From Paractinoplanes ferrugineus (GTDB lineage Bacteria > Actinomycetota > Actinomycetes > Mycobacteriales > Micromonosporaceae), in contig NZ_BOMM01000050.1 in assembly GCF_016862195.1 (NCBI RefSeq), forward strand, positions 1 to 64,000: a stretch of DNA of 64,000 nt. The letters run 5' to 3'. The notes under the pieces are model-generated. The model was not told where the DNA came from. It did not search any database and was given only the letters and a program-made list of their open reading frames with translations. Made by a program: the position numbers and the translations under genes. This document shows positions 25,693-35,859 of this stretch, in pieces; position 1 is the stretch's first letter; every line of letters begins with the position of its first letter.

Positions 25693-25720
25693 CCGCCCGC
25701 ATACCCAAGGAGGGCTCAGC

Positions 25721-26607
25721 ATGACCGCCGCCGTCGCTGACGTCGTGACCGAGGTGCCGCGGGCGGCCGACGAGGCCGGCGGCCGCCGGGCCAACCTGAT
25801 CGCCAACCTCGGGCAGCTGGCTCGCAAGCCGGTGTTCCTGCTGTCCGCCCTCTACGTGCTGTTCGTCGTCGTCTCGGCGTTCTGGCCGCAGCTCTTCTCG
25901 GCCCAGGATCCCTACGAGACGAATCCGGCGACAGTGGCCCAGGCGCCCGGCGCGGCCCACCTGTTCGGCACCGACATCTACGGCCGGGATCTGTGGTCCC
26001 GGGTGCTCCACGGCTCCCCGCTGACCATCAAGGCCACCCTGATCGCCTTGGCCATCGCCCTGGTGGCGGGGCTCGGGCTGGGCATCGTCGCGGGCTTCTT
26101 CGGCGGCGTGCTCGACGCGGTGCTGATGCGCGGCATCGACGTGCTGCTGGCCATCCCCGGACTGCTGCTCGCCCTGTCGATCGTGACCGCCCTCGGTTAC
26201 GGCACCGTGCCGGTCGCGGTGGCCGTCGGGGTGGCCATCGTCCCCGGCTTCGCGCGGACGACACGGGCCGAGGTCTTACGGGTGAAGACCTTGCCGTACG
26301 TGGAGGCGGCACGGGCCGGCGGCGCGTCCTGGACCCGGGTGTTGCTGCGGCACATCCTGCCCAACTCGTGGGGTCCGGTGGCCGTGCTGGCCGTGCTCGA
26401 CGCCGGCGTGGCGATCATCGCGATCGCCTCGCTGAGCTTCCTCGGTTTCGGCGCCGCCCCGCCCGCCGCCGAGTGGGGAACGCTGATCGCCGACGGCCGC
26501 AACTACCTGGTCACCTCGTGGTGGCTGAGCCTGCTGCCCGGCCTGTTCGTGGCCCTGCTGGTGCTCGGCCTCAACCACATCTCCAAGACCCTGCAGGAGC
26601 TGACCCG

Positions 26608-26611
<4 letters not shown>
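25721..26611 (+). CDS. ABC transporter permease (DppC-like)
   Basis: 296-residue second permease. HLFGTDIYGRDLWSRVLHGS is the conserved OppC/DppC N-terminal segment; EAA loop YVEAARAGGASWTRVLLRHI near the C-terminal third; AIIAIASLSFLGFGAAPPAA and EWGTLIADGRNYL follow as in the family. AAGGAGG precedes the ATG. Its stop overlaps the ATPase start by 4 bp (ATGA). Confidence 0.95.
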
Positions 26612-28204
<1,593 letters not shown>

Positions 28205-28215
<11 letters not shown>

Positions 28216-28470
28216 AGGCTCCCCCCTGGCCGCCCAGCTCGCCGGGGCCCGGGCGCATCCGGGGCCGGCGCTCGTCGAGACCGTCACCGGTCTGCTCAAC
28301 GGCGCCACATGGTGGCCGGTGCGTCGGCCATCGGCTGGTCCACCGACCATCTCGGGGTCCCGCGTTCGCCGGCCGGCCGGTGCCGCCGGGCGTCTGGTGG
28401 ATCAGCGCGCTGTTGCGGATCGTCGACGAGGTCCACCGGGGCACGCTCTCGTTGGGGGGTGACATCGGCC
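28205..28470 (+). pseudogene. Possible decayed gene remnant
   Basis: After the ATPase stop, protein-like stretches follow each other in three different frames: RGSPLAAQLAGARAHPGPAL and VETVTGLLNGA, then VAGASAIGWSTDHLGVP, then PPGVWWISALLRIVDEVHRG and LSLGGDIGLFF. Read together they look like one former protein broken by two frame changes. I do not recognise the family, and chance cannot be excluded. Confidence 0.3.
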
Positions 28471-28476
28471 TGTTCT

Positions 28477-29442
28477 TCACCGGAACAGCAGCAGAGACTT
28501 CCCGATCGTCGTGCGCGCGGCCAGTGCGCGGTGGGCGTCCGCGGCCCGGTCCAGCGGGTAGGTGTCGCCGACGGTGGGGCGCAGGCGGCCCGCCGCGGCC
28601 AGTTCCAGGGCTACGCCCAGCAGTTCGCGCCGGGTCCGCCGGTCGGGTGGGCCGTCGAGCAGCGGTGCGATCAGCCGGATGCCTCGGCGGGCGGCCGTCT
28701 CGCGATCCGGAGCGGCGAAGCCGTCGGCAGTACCGTAGGTGACGAACCGGCCACCATCGGCGACCGCGTCCAAGGCGAGCGTGCCGAGCGGACCACCGGC
28801 GCCGTCGTAGACCAGGGGACTGCCGCCGCCTGTCACCTTTCGCACCTGGGCCGTCCAGTCCGGTTGCGTGTAGTCGATGGTGACTTCCGCGCCGAGCCGG
28901 CGACCCAATGCCAGTTTCGCGTCGCTGGAGGCGGCGGCCACCACCCGCGCTCCGGCGCCGACCGCCAGCTGAACCAGCAGGGATCCGGCGCCGCCGGCCG
29001 CCGCGGCGACCAGTACCCACTCGCCCTTCCTCGGAGTGCCGAGCCGGTTGAGACGAACCGCGGTCGCGCCGTCGTGGACCAGTGCCGCGGCCATGTCGAT
29101 GGGCAGGCCGGCGGGAACGCGCATGATCTCGTCGACGTCGGCGACGACGCGCTCGGCATAGCTGGCGCCGGTCTGCACGACCACGCGTTGGCCGAGCCAT
29201 GCCGGATCAACCTCCGGGCCGGTCTCGAGCACCACGCCCGAGCCCCCGCCACCGGGCACGTAGGGCAAAGTTCGGGGGAAGAACTGTTGTCCCCAGCCGC
29301 CCCGCAGGAGCGTGTCGAGGAAGATCACGTCGGCTGCGGCCATGCCGACGACGACCTGATCGGGTGCGGGCACCGGGTCGGGCAGATCCGCCGGCGACAG
29401 GACTTCCGGACCGCCATAGGTAGCCACTTGGATCGCGCGCAT
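28477..29442 (-). CDS. Zinc-less MDR-type NADPH:quinone oxidoreductase
   Basis: 321-residue medium-chain dehydrogenase/reductase of the quinone-oxidoreductase group. It begins MRAIQVATYGGPEVLSPADL, shows VPGGGGSGVVLETGPEVD, and the NADPH-binding motif AAAGGAGSLLVQLAVGAGAR preceded by LVHDGATAVRLNRLG. Zinc ligands of alcohol dehydrogenases are absent. Likely reduces quinones or enals in a detoxification role. ATG at 29442 with AAGGG 9 nt upstream is preferred over a frame three codons longer. A MerR-like promoter lies upstream. Confidence 0.9.
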   Translation of the reverse strand: MRAIQVATYGGPEVLSPADLPDPVPAPDQVVVGMAAADVIFLDTLLRGGWGQQFFPRTLPYVPGGGGSGVVLETGPEVDPAWLGQRVVVQTGASYAERVVADVDEIMRVPAGLPIDMAAALVHDGATAVRLNRLGTPRKGEWVLVAAAAGGAGSLLVQLAVGAGARVVAAASSDAKLALGRRLGAEVTIDYTQPDWTAQVRKVTGGGSPLVYDGAGGPLGTLALDAVADGGRFVTYGTADGFAAPDRETAARRGIRLIAPLLDGPPDRRTRRELLGVALELAAAGRLRPTVGDTYPLDRAADAHRALAARTTIGKSLLLFR

Positions 29443-29477
29443 GGACCACACCCTTCACGTGAGACAACGTCCTGGGC

Positions 29478-29508
29478 AGTCTTCAAGTTGAACCTTGGTG
29501 CAGGTCAA
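29478..29508 (-). promoter_or_regulatory. MerR-type promoter candidate
   Basis: On the minus strand TTGACC (29508-29503) and AAGACT (29483-29478) are separated by 19 bp, the long spacer typical of MerR-family-controlled promoters. The spacer holds a dyad-like AGGTTCAACTTG, and the plus strand reads TTCAAGTTGAA at 29482-29492. It lies 36 bp upstream of the quinone oxidoreductase. No MerR gene occurs in the window, so the regulator would be encoded elsewhere. Confidence 0.4.
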
Positions 29509-29683
29509 GACGACACTTGCCCGGCGTGGCCTACCTACCGGATCGACCTCCGTAGCTGGTGTCGCCTGCGCGCCCGGCGGCATTCCGGCCGGCGCCGCGA
29601 CCCCTCGGATCACCGGCCACTTCGCCGCGGGGATGGGCGCGCCGCCCGCCGGCACCGTTCAGTGTCGGGTTTAGAGTGTGCGC

Positions 29684-30499
29684 ATGGTCGACCCGCAGGT
29701 AAGCCCGGACCCGATCGACACCAGCGTGGCGCACCCGGCTCGGCGCTACAACTACTGGCTCGGGGGTAAGGACAACTTCGCCGCCGACCGCGAGTCCGGC
29801 GACGAGTTCCTGCGCCATTTCCCGTGGATCCCGGTCGGGGTGCGAGCGAACCGGGCCTTCCTGCAACGGGTGGTGCGGTACCTGACCGAAGAGGCCGGGG
29901 TGCGTCAATTCCTCGACATCGGCACCGGGCTGCCCACCGCCGACAACACCCACGAGGTCGCGCAACGGATAGCCCCGGAGAGCCGGATCGTCTACGTCGA
30001 CAACGACCCGCTGGTCCTGGTGCACGCACGAGCGCTGTTGCGCGGCACACCCGAGGGGCAGACCGCCTACCTGCAGGCCGACCTGCGCGAGCCCGAGGCC
30101 ATCCTGAGCCGAGCCGAGCTCACCGACACCCTCGACCTGAGCCGCCCGGTCGCCCTCATGATCATCGCGGTGTTCCATTTCGTCCCCGGCGAAGGTGCCG
30201 CCCAACCCGTCGTCGACCGGTTGATGCGCGAACTGCCGTCCGGCAGTTACCTTGCCGTCACGCACGTCACCGGAGACTTCATGCCACCGGAGCAGATCGC
30301 CGCGCACGAGAAGATGACAAGCGCCGGCCGCTCCGACTACTGGCTGCGCGGCCGCGAGGAGTTCAGCGCGCTGTTCGACGGCCTCGAGCTCGTCGAGCCC
30401 GGGATCGTCCCCGTCTCGGACTGGCGGCCGGACCCCGGCACCGCCGTGCCGGACCCCAGCAACGTCGGCGTCTGGGGCGCCGTGGCCCGCAAACCCTGA
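29684..30499 (+). CDS. S-adenosyl methyltransferase, PF04672/DUF574 family
   Basis: 271 residues. DTSVAHPARRYNYWLGGKDN at the N-terminus and FLDIGTGLPTADNTHEVAQR (SAM-binding loop), then YVDNDPLVLVHARALL and VFHFVPGE are diagnostic of this Actinobacteria-expanded methyltransferase family. Genomes of filamentous actinomycetes carry many copies; their substrates are mostly unknown. A GTG two codons earlier (29678) is an alternative start. It is followed by a strong hairpin. Confidence 0.93.
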   Translation: MVDPQVSPDPIDTSVAHPARRYNYWLGGKDNFAADRESGDEFLRHFPWIPVGVRANRAFLQRVVRYLTEEAGVRQFLDIGTGLPTADNTHEVAQRIAPESRIVYVDNDPLVLVHARALLRGTPEGQTAYLQADLREPEAILSRAELTDTLDLSRPVALMIIAVFHFVPGEGAAQPVVDRLMRELPSGSYLAVTHVTGDFMPPEQIAAHEKMTSAGRSDYWLRGREEFSALFDGLELVEPGIVPVSDWRPDPGTAVPDPSNVGVWGAVARKP

Positions 30500-30541
30500 A
30501 CCACCTCCGGCCGAAGGGAAAGCGCGGCACGAGCGGCGAGT

Positions 30542-30576
30542 CCGGGACAGCGGTCAGCTACTGACCGCTATCCCGG
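30542..30576 (+). terminator. Strong stem-loop after the methyltransferase
   Basis: Arms CCGGGACAGCGGTCAG and CTGACCGCTATCCCGG pair over 16 positions with one mismatch around a CTA loop. There is no T-run, common for terminators in high-GC actinomycetes. It also lies just ahead of the VOC gene, so a regulatory role in that gene's leader is possible. Confidence 0.6.
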
Positions 30577-30589
30577 GGAGTCTGAGCAC

Positions 30590-31012
30590 ATGACTCTTGA
30601 CCGTTCGGGATCCAGAATCGACCACCTCAACGTCGCCGTGCCCGACCTTACCGCCGCCGTCGCCTTCTACGGACCTGTGCTGGCCACGATCGGGATCACG
30701 AAGATGCTGGAGATCCCGCCGAACGCGACGCCGAACCAGCCGACCGCCATGACCGGCTTCGGGCTGGCGGACGTCAAGCCGTACTTCTGGCTCATCGACG
30801 GGGGCACCGTCGGCACGAACATGCACCTGGCCTTCACCGTCGACACCCGCGACGACGTGGCGGCCTTCCATCGCGCCGCGCTCGAGGCCGGCGCGACCTC
30901 GTTGCTGGCGCCCGCGGTTCATCCCGAATATCACGCGGACTACTACGGCGCCTTCGTGCGGGACCTGCACGGCATCAATCTCGAGGCGGTCTGTCATCGC
31001 GTCGGGGCGTGA
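30590..31012 (+). CDS. VOC-family (glyoxalase/bleomycin-resistance fold) protein
   Basis: 140 residues. IDHLNVAVPDLTAAVAFYGP is the standard first beta-alpha-beta motif, and NMHLAFTVDTRDDVAAFHRA with YYGAFVRDLHGINLEAVCHR is the second, where the conserved Glu near the end (NLEAV) usually ligates a metal. Function could be lyase, dioxygenase or antibiotic sequestration; the sequence does not discriminate. Confidence 0.88.
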   Translation: MTLDRSGSRIDHLNVAVPDLTAAVAFYGPVLATIGITKMLEIPPNATPNQPTAMTGFGLADVKPYFWLIDGGTVGTNMHLAFTVDTRDDVAAFHRAALEAGATSLLAPAVHPEYHADYYGAFVRDLHGINLEAVCHRVGA

Positions 31013-31038
31013 CCGCGAACGGGCCGGACGCTGAGGGG

Positions 31039-31755
31039 TCAGATCGCGGCCATCTGCCGTTCGAGAATCTTCGGGTCGGTGCGCCACGTCCGGTGGCCGT
31101 CCCGGGCCATCGGGTCGGGGAAGATGTCCTCGGCGCCGGCCTCGACGCCGTCGAGGATCGTGCGCGCCACGTCGGCCGGGTCGGCCTTCGGCATGTCGAA
31201 CGCCCGGATCATGTCGGTGTCGACCGCGCCGGGGAAGACCCCGTGCACGGTGATGCCGAGGCCGGCGACCTGGGCCCGGACGGCCTGGGTCATCGACGCC
31301 GCGGCCGCCTTCGACACGCTGTAGCCGCCCATGCCCCGGACCGCGCCCAGCGCCACCAGGCTCAGCATGTTGACGATCGCCCCACCGCCGTTTGCTCGCA
31401 GCACCGGGACGAACGCGCGGGTGACGGCGAGCGTACCGAGATAGTTGGTCCGCAGGTCCGTCTCGATCGCCGCGAGGTCCCCGGCGAGCAGATCCGCGAA
31501 TTCGAGCGAGCCACCGTTGTTCACCAGCAGCGTAACGTCGCCGGCGATCGACGCGGCCGCCGCGACCTGCTCGGCGTCGGTGATGTCGAGCCGCAGCACG
31601 AGCACACGGGGGTCGGCGGCCACGCCTGCGGCGTCACGGGCCGTGGCGTACACCTTCTTGATGCCCCGCTCGAGCAGTGCCCCGACGATTGCCCGCCCGA
31701 TCCCCCGGTTGGCCCCGGTCACCAGCGCGGTGGCTTCTTGCACATGCAAACCCAT
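31039..31755 (-). CDS. Short-chain dehydrogenase/reductase
   Basis: 238 residues, classical SDR: cofactor motif TGANRGIGRAIV, LLVNNGGSL (NNAG-like, with G replacing A), catalytic Ser in SLVALGAVRGMGG and the YSVSK active-site Tyr/Lys. NADP-type preference is plausible from the basic residues after strand 2 (YATAR). ATG at 31755 has GGGAG 5 nt upstream; an adjacent ATG adds one codon. Divergent from the XRE regulator. Confidence 0.92.
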   Translation of the reverse strand: MGLHVQEATALVTGANRGIGRAIVGALLERGIKKVYATARDAAGVAADPRVLVLRLDITDAEQVAAAASIAGDVTLLVNNGGSLEFADLLAGDLAAIETDLRTNYLGTLAVTRAFVPVLRANGGGAIVNMLSLVALGAVRGMGGYSVSKAAAASMTQAVRAQVAGLGITVHGVFPGAVDTDMIRAFDMPKADPADVARTILDGVEAGAEDIFPDPMARDGHRTWRTDPKILERQMAAI

Positions 31756-31890
31756 CATTGCTCCCGTACGGGTCGGAAATTGTTCTCGGGGTTCAGCATC
31801 GGCCGGTCCGGAATGGACAGCCAGGGCACGGGTCGACCGTGGGTCTGCCAGAACCATGCTCAACCGGCGCGGCGCGGCCATACTTGCCCC

Positions 31891-32733
31891 ATGGATCGGC
31901 ACGCCGCATTGGGCGAGTTCCTGCGCTCCCGTCGAGCCCGGCTGCAACCCGAGGAGGTCGGGCTGCGGCCGCTGCCCACCCGGCGCCGGGTGCCGGGGCT
32001 GCGTCGCGAGGAGCTCGCGCAGCTGGCCGGCGTGAGTGTCGATTACTACGTACGCCTGGAGCAGGGCCGCGGCCCGCACGTCTCCGATGCCGTACTCGAC
32101 GCTGTCGCCACCGCGCTTCGCCTGGCCGACGACGAACGCGCGCATCTGCGCGACCTGGCCCGCCCACGTCGCACCGCCCGCCGACCGGTTCCGCCGCAGC
32201 GGGTCCGGCCGCAGCTGCGCCAGCTGCTGTACGCCATGACCGACGTTCCCGCGTTCGTCGTCGGCCGGCGCACCGACGTGCTCGCCTGGAACCCGCTGGG
32301 CGCCGCCCTGATCGCCGACTTCGGGGTGCTGCCGCCGCGGGAGCGCAACTTCGCCCGCCTGATCCTGCTCGACGAACACACCGGGGCGCTGTTCCGCGAC
32401 CGGCGGCGCAAGGCTCGCGACATCATCGCGTTCCTGCACCTCGACGCCGGGCGCCACCCGCACGACCCGCATCTCGCCGAACTCGTCGCCGAGCTGACCC
32501 GGCACAGCGAGCTTTTCCGGCAGCTGTGGCCCGAACACCCGGTCGCCGACAAACACCACGCGAGTTACGAGGTGAACCACCCGCTGGCCGGCGCCATGCT
32601 GCTGGCCCAGGAGGCGTTGCGGGCGCCCGACGACCCGGATCAGACGCTTGTCACCTACACCGCCGAGCCCGGTTCGCCGTCGGAGGCGAGCCTTCGGCTG
32701 CGCACGTCCCGGGCCGACGTCTCCCGCTCCTGA
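31891..32733 (+). CDS. XRE-family regulator with MmyB-like ligand domain
   Basis: 280 residues. N-terminal helix-turn-helix (GEFLRSRRARLQPEEVGL, then RREELAQLAGVSVDYYVRLE) and a C-terminal MmyB-type PAS-like domain (PAFVVGRRTDVLAWNPLGAAL). SDR genes are the usual targets of this regulator group and one is divergently encoded 135 bp away, so control of that SDR is likely. Its 3' end overlaps the convergent EamA gene by 79 bp. Confidence 0.92.
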   Translation: MDRHAALGEFLRSRRARLQPEEVGLRPLPTRRRVPGLRREELAQLAGVSVDYYVRLEQGRGPHVSDAVLDAVATALRLADDERAHLRDLARPRRTARRPVPPQRVRPQLRQLLYAMTDVPAFVVGRRTDVLAWNPLGAALIADFGVLPPRERNFARLILLDEHTGALFRDRRRKARDIIAFLHLDAGRHPHDPHLAELVAELTRHSELFRQLWPEHPVADKHHASYEVNHPLAGAMLLAQEALRAPDDPDQTLVTYTAEPGSPSEASLRLRTSRADVSRS

Positions 32734-33644
32734 ACCGGGCGCTCCGGCCCCGGCTCGGTGGGGCCGGACGCCTCCGCCGGCGTCGGCCGGTGCAGCAGCA
32801 GGGCGAGACCGGCGAGGATGGCGGCGCCGCCGGCGATCTGGCGGAACGAGGGGCGGTCGCCGAGGAACGCGACTGCGGTCAGTGTGCCGACCACCGGGGT
32901 CAGGTTTCCCAGCAGGCCGGCGCGGACGGCCGGCACCCGGGCGATGCCGCGGTTGAACAGGACGCCGCCCACCGCGCCGCAGAGGACGACCGCGACGCAG
33001 GCGATCCAGCCGGCGGTTCCGGCGGTGTCGAGGCGGGTGCCGCCGGTGGACCAGGCGGCGGCCACGAACGGCGTCACGCTCAGCGCGCCACCGACGGTCT
33101 GCCAGGCGCTCTCGTTCAGGGCGTCGCCGGCGTCGTTGAAGCGGCGGGTGGCGATCAGGAACAGCGCGGAGGCCACCACGGCCAGCAGGACGAGGACGTT
33201 GCCGAGGGTGGTGCCGCCGCCGGTCGGGGCGCCGGGTTCGAGGGCGACAAGGGCCCCGCCGGCCAGACCGAGGGCGAGCGCCCCCACCGCGCGACGGGAC
33301 AGCCGTTCGCCCAGCACGACCATCGCCAGCAGCACCGACAGCAGCGGTTCGGCGGCCAGCAGAAGGCTGCCGCTCGAGGCGCTGGTGCGGGCCAGTCCCA
33401 GATCGCCGAACAGGAACGCGAGGCCCGGCACCAGGATGCCGACAAGCATCTGCCGCCAGGCGCCCCGGCCGTGCAGTCGCCGCCGCGCCACGGCGGTGAC
33501 AAGCAGGATCGCGGCCGCGCCGGAGATCTCGACGGCGAGCAGGTCGGCCGGGCGCACGGTCCGCAGCGCGTACACCGAGAGGGTCGCGCTCACGCCGAAC
33601 ACCGCGGCCGACAGCAGCAGCGCCGATTCACCACCATGCCTCAT
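32655..33644 (-). CDS. EamA-family (DMT) transporter
   Basis: Ten-helix drug/metabolite transporter of about 329 residues with two EamA repeats: the first around GDLGLARTSASSGSLLLAAE and PLLSVLLAMVVLGERLSRRA, the second around RVPAVRAGLLGNLTPVVGTL and TAVAFLGDRPSFRQIAGGAA. Probably an exporter of small metabolites. ATG at 33644 has GGGAG 6 nt upstream. The hydrophilic C-terminal tail (after LLHRPTPAEA) lies in the part that overlaps the XRE gene. Divergent from the CGNR regulator across repeated GGTTAC motifs. Confidence 0.92.
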   Translation of the reverse strand: MRHGGESALLLSAAVFGVSATLSVYALRTVRPADLLAVEISGAAAILLVTAVARRRLHGRGAWRQMLVGILVPGLAFLFGDLGLARTSASSGSLLLAAEPLLSVLLAMVVLGERLSRRAVGALALGLAGGALVALEPGAPTGGGTTLGNVLVLLAVVASALFLIATRRFNDAGDALNESAWQTVGGALSVTPFVAAAWSTGGTRLDTAGTAGWIACVAVVLCGAVGGVLFNRGIARVPAVRAGLLGNLTPVVGTLTAVAFLGDRPSFRQIAGGAAILAGLALLLHRPTPAEASGPTEPGPERPVQERETSARDVRSRRLASDGEPGSAV

Positions 33645-33664
33645 GTCCGTCTCCCTCGCCACCA

Positions 33665-33730
33665 GTAACCACCGTTACGGTTACACCGGTTACAGCGCGA
33701 GGCAACCGATTAACCCAGTACGGTGGTTAC
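33665..33730. promoter_or_regulatory. Inverted/direct repeat operator region (GGTTAC motifs)
   Basis: GTAACCACCG (33665-33674) and CGGTGGTTAC (33721-33730) are perfect inverted copies. Between them GGTTACA occurs twice in direct orientation (33679 and 33689). The right copy abuts the ATG of the CGNR-domain regulator, suggesting autoregulation and control of the EamA exporter. The right copy's position also implies a very short or absent 5' leader. Confidence 0.55.
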
Positions 33731-34258
33731 ATGACGACTCTCCGGGACGAGGAACTGCTGCTGGCCGTGGCCAACACCGCCCACGGTGCGGACGACGAAC
33801 TCGCCGACCCCGACGCCGTCCGCACCTGGTGGCGCAGCCTGGGCGGGTCCGGCACCGGCGGCCCGGACGGCGTGCCGGCGCTCCGCACACTGCGCGCCCT
33901 GATCCGCGGCCTGGCCCTGCGCAACAACGGAATCGAGCCCGACCTCAGCGACCTGTCGGCACTGGACACGCTGCCTCTGCGCTTCGACCTGCGGGACACG
34001 CCGTCACTCCGCGCCGAGATCCCCGGCGACCTCGCGCGGGACATCGCCGCCGCGACCGTCACCGCCCTGCTGCGCGCCACCGCCCGCCCCGACTGGCCCC
34101 GGGTCAAGGCGTGCCGCGGCGACGACTGCCGCTGGGTGTTCATCGACGGTTCCCGCAACGCCTCCCGCCGCTGGTGCGCCATGGCCGACTGCGGCAACCG
34201 GGCGAAGGTCGCCGCTTTCCGCGACCGCCGGCGCGCGGACTCAGGTCGACCGGGCTAG
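33731..34258 (+). CDS. CGNR zinc-finger domain regulator (ABATE-type)
   Basis: 175 residues. The C-terminal CGNR finger shows CRGDDCRWVFIDGSRNASRR then WCAMADCGNRAKVAAFRDRR with four Cys zinc ligands. The N-terminal part (LAVANTAHGADDELADPDAV) is the ABATE-like helical domain thought to sense ligands. Such proteins are presumed transcription regulators. Here it faces an EamA exporter, so it probably controls efflux. Confidence 0.88.
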   Translation: MTTLRDEELLLAVANTAHGADDELADPDAVRTWWRSLGGSGTGGPDGVPALRTLRALIRGLALRNNGIEPDLSDLSALDTLPLRFDLRDTPSLRAEIPGDLARDIAAATVTALLRATARPDWPRVKACRGDDCRWVFIDGSRNASRRWCAMADCGNRAKVAAFRDRRRADSGRPG

Positions 34259-34259
34259 C

Positions 34260-34541
34260 TCACGCCAACTCCCGCCCCTGCCCGTCAAGCCGGTGCTCCG
34301 CCCAATATCTGTCCCACTTGTCGCCCACCTGCTTCGGCTCCTTGCCCTGCGGGAACCGCACGAACCCGCTCGGCGGCGGCTCACCGTCGGACACGCAGGC
34401 CCGCCCGGTGTAGCTGGCGACCGCCGCCACCGGGTACTGCCCCGAACCGCAGATCGCCTCCCGGATCGAGCATCCGGACCCGAACCCACCGACAAGAGCG
34501 ACAACCATCACCAGAATTGACGTACGGCTACGTTTGCTCAT
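34260..34541 (-). CDS. Small lipoprotein (SCO0607-like)
   Basis: 93-residue secreted lipoprotein. Signal sequence SKRSRTSILVMVVALVGGF ends in a GSGC lipobox; the mature part contains Cys pairs (CSIREAICGSGQYPV, GRACVSDGEPPPSGFVRFPQ) and QVGDKWDRYWAEH. This pattern matches small conserved lipoproteins of streptomycetes and relatives; function unknown. ATG at 34541 is chosen for the signal peptide; its ribosome binding site is weak. Its stop is 1 bp from the stop of the convergent CGNR gene. Confidence 0.75.
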   Translation of the reverse strand: MSKRSRTSILVMVVALVGGFGSGCSIREAICGSGQYPVAAVASYTGRACVSDGEPPPSGFVRFPQGKEPKQVGDKWDRYWAEHRLDGQGRELA

Positions 34542-34584
34542 GCCGCCGATTGTCGTGGACGCGCGCTGACATAGTGGTGACCTC

Positions 34585-35493
34585 ATGACTCCATCGGAAC
34601 TTTGCCGCGACAGCCTGGACGGGCTGTCGGTGGGTGACGCGCTCGGCGCCCAGTTCTTCGTCCCGGGCACCTCCTACCCCGAGTTGGTCGCCGGCCGCCC
34701 GCCGCAGGCACCGTGGCCCTGGACCGATGACACCGAGATGGCCTGTTCCATCGTCAGCGAGCTGCGATCCCGGGGCGACATCGACTCCGACCGCCTGGCG
34801 GCAGCCTTCGCGCAGCGCTACGAGCCGTACCGCGGCTACGGCGCGGGCGCGATCGTCATCCTGCGGCAGATCCGGGACGGAGCCGACTGGCGGCAGGTGG
34901 CCCGCTCGGCCTTCGACGGCCAGGGTTCGATGGGCAACGGCGCCGCCATGCGGGTGGCACCCCTGGGCGCCTTCCACGCCGGCGACTCCCCCGCCGCCGC
35001 CCTGGCCGCGATGCGGTCGGCCGAAGTGACCCACGCCCACCCCGAGGCCGTGCTCGCAGCGGTGGCCGTGGCGGTGGCCGCGGCCGAAGCCGGGCACGCC
35101 CGCCGACTCGACCAGCGGCCCGACCCGGAGGCACTGCTGTGGGCGGTGCTCGAGCAGCTCGTCGACAGCCGGGTCAGCGCCGGTCTCCGCAGCGCTGTCG
35201 GCCTGCTCGGGGCCGGTGTCGCCGAAGCAGCCTACGAGCTGGGCAACGGTGCCCGGGCGCTGGCGCCGGACACCGTTCCCTTCACGCTGTGGGTGGCAGC
35301 CACCTTCCTGCACGACTACCCGGCGGCGATCCGGGCCTGCATCGAGGCCGGGGGTGACGTCGATACCACCGCCGCCATCGTGGGTGGCATCGTCGCGACC
35401 TTCACCGGCACCGGCACCGGCGGCATTCCCGCGTCCTGGCTCAGCGCCCGCGAGCCGCTCCCGGCCTGGGCCGGCCCGGCCACCGGGAACTGA
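34585..35493 (+). CDS. ADP-ribosylglycohydrolase family protein
   Basis: 302 residues of the DraG fold, which removes ADP-ribose from proteins or related N-/O-linked substrates using two Mg ions. Metal-site motifs are visible: SVGDALGAQFF, WTDDTEMACS (first Asp pair), GQGSMGNGAAMRVAPLG and GGDVDTTAAIVGGI (second Asp site). Length is normal. No ADP-ribosyltransferase is adjacent, so the target is unknown. Confidence 0.93.
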   Translation: MTPSELCRDSLDGLSVGDALGAQFFVPGTSYPELVAGRPPQAPWPWTDDTEMACSIVSELRSRGDIDSDRLAAAFAQRYEPYRGYGAGAIVILRQIRDGADWRQVARSAFDGQGSMGNGAAMRVAPLGAFHAGDSPAAALAAMRSAEVTHAHPEAVLAAVAVAVAAAEAGHARRLDQRPDPEALLWAVLEQLVDSRVSAGLRSAVGLLGAGVAEAAYELGNGARALAPDTVPFTLWVAATFLHDYPAAIRACIEAGGDVDTTAAIVGGIVATFTGTGTGGIPASWLSAREPLPAWAGPATGN

Positions 35494-35505
35494 GCGACGC
35501 GAGGC

Positions 35506-35859
35506 TCAGCCCGCCACCCGGTCGGGGTCGCCGGGTGCGGGGATCAGCGACAGCTCCAGGATGGCCGGCAGTTCCGCCACTCCGGGACCACCCGCGCCGA
35601 CCCAGCCGGTGAGGTCGTCGACGACGGCCGGGTCACCGACCAGACCGAACCAGGCCGGCCGGGCCCCCGCCCGGCGCGCGGCCGGGCTGGGCTGCACCAC
35701 GACGACGTTGGCCTGCTCGCACACGTCCAGGCACAGACTGGTGCGGACCCGGTGCGGCGCGGGCAGCGCCGCCCGCAACCGCCGCAGCTGCCCGTCGTGA
35801 TCCACGCCGGGTTGCTTGGCCACATTGCCGCAGCAGCAGTCCCGGCACACCGTCACCAT
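35506..35859 (-). CDS. (2Fe-2S) ferredoxin-like protein
   Basis: About 117 residues from ATG 35859 (MVTVCRDCCCGNVAKQPGVD); a start at 35895 would add 12 residues. The cysteine pattern CxxCCCG followed by SLCLDVCEQANVVVVQPSP resembles the thioredoxin-fold 2Fe-2S ferredoxin-like proteins common in Actinobacteria, with Cys residues at the start and in the CxxxC segment. Likely binds an iron-sulfur cluster or metal; physiological role unknown. Confidence 0.78.
   Translation of the reverse strand: MVTVCRDCCCGNVAKQPGVDHDGQLRRLRAALPAPHRVRTSLCLDVCEQANVVVVQPSPAARRAGARPAWFGLVGDPAVVDDLTGWVGAGGPGVAELPAILELSLIPAPGDPDRVAG

Noticed and set aside
25000..25700. Nickel or dipeptide uptake as the role of the ABC transporter
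   Set aside because: Family names are not specific enough. No urease, hydrogenase or peptidase gene adjoins it, whereas the flavin monooxygenases share its operon.
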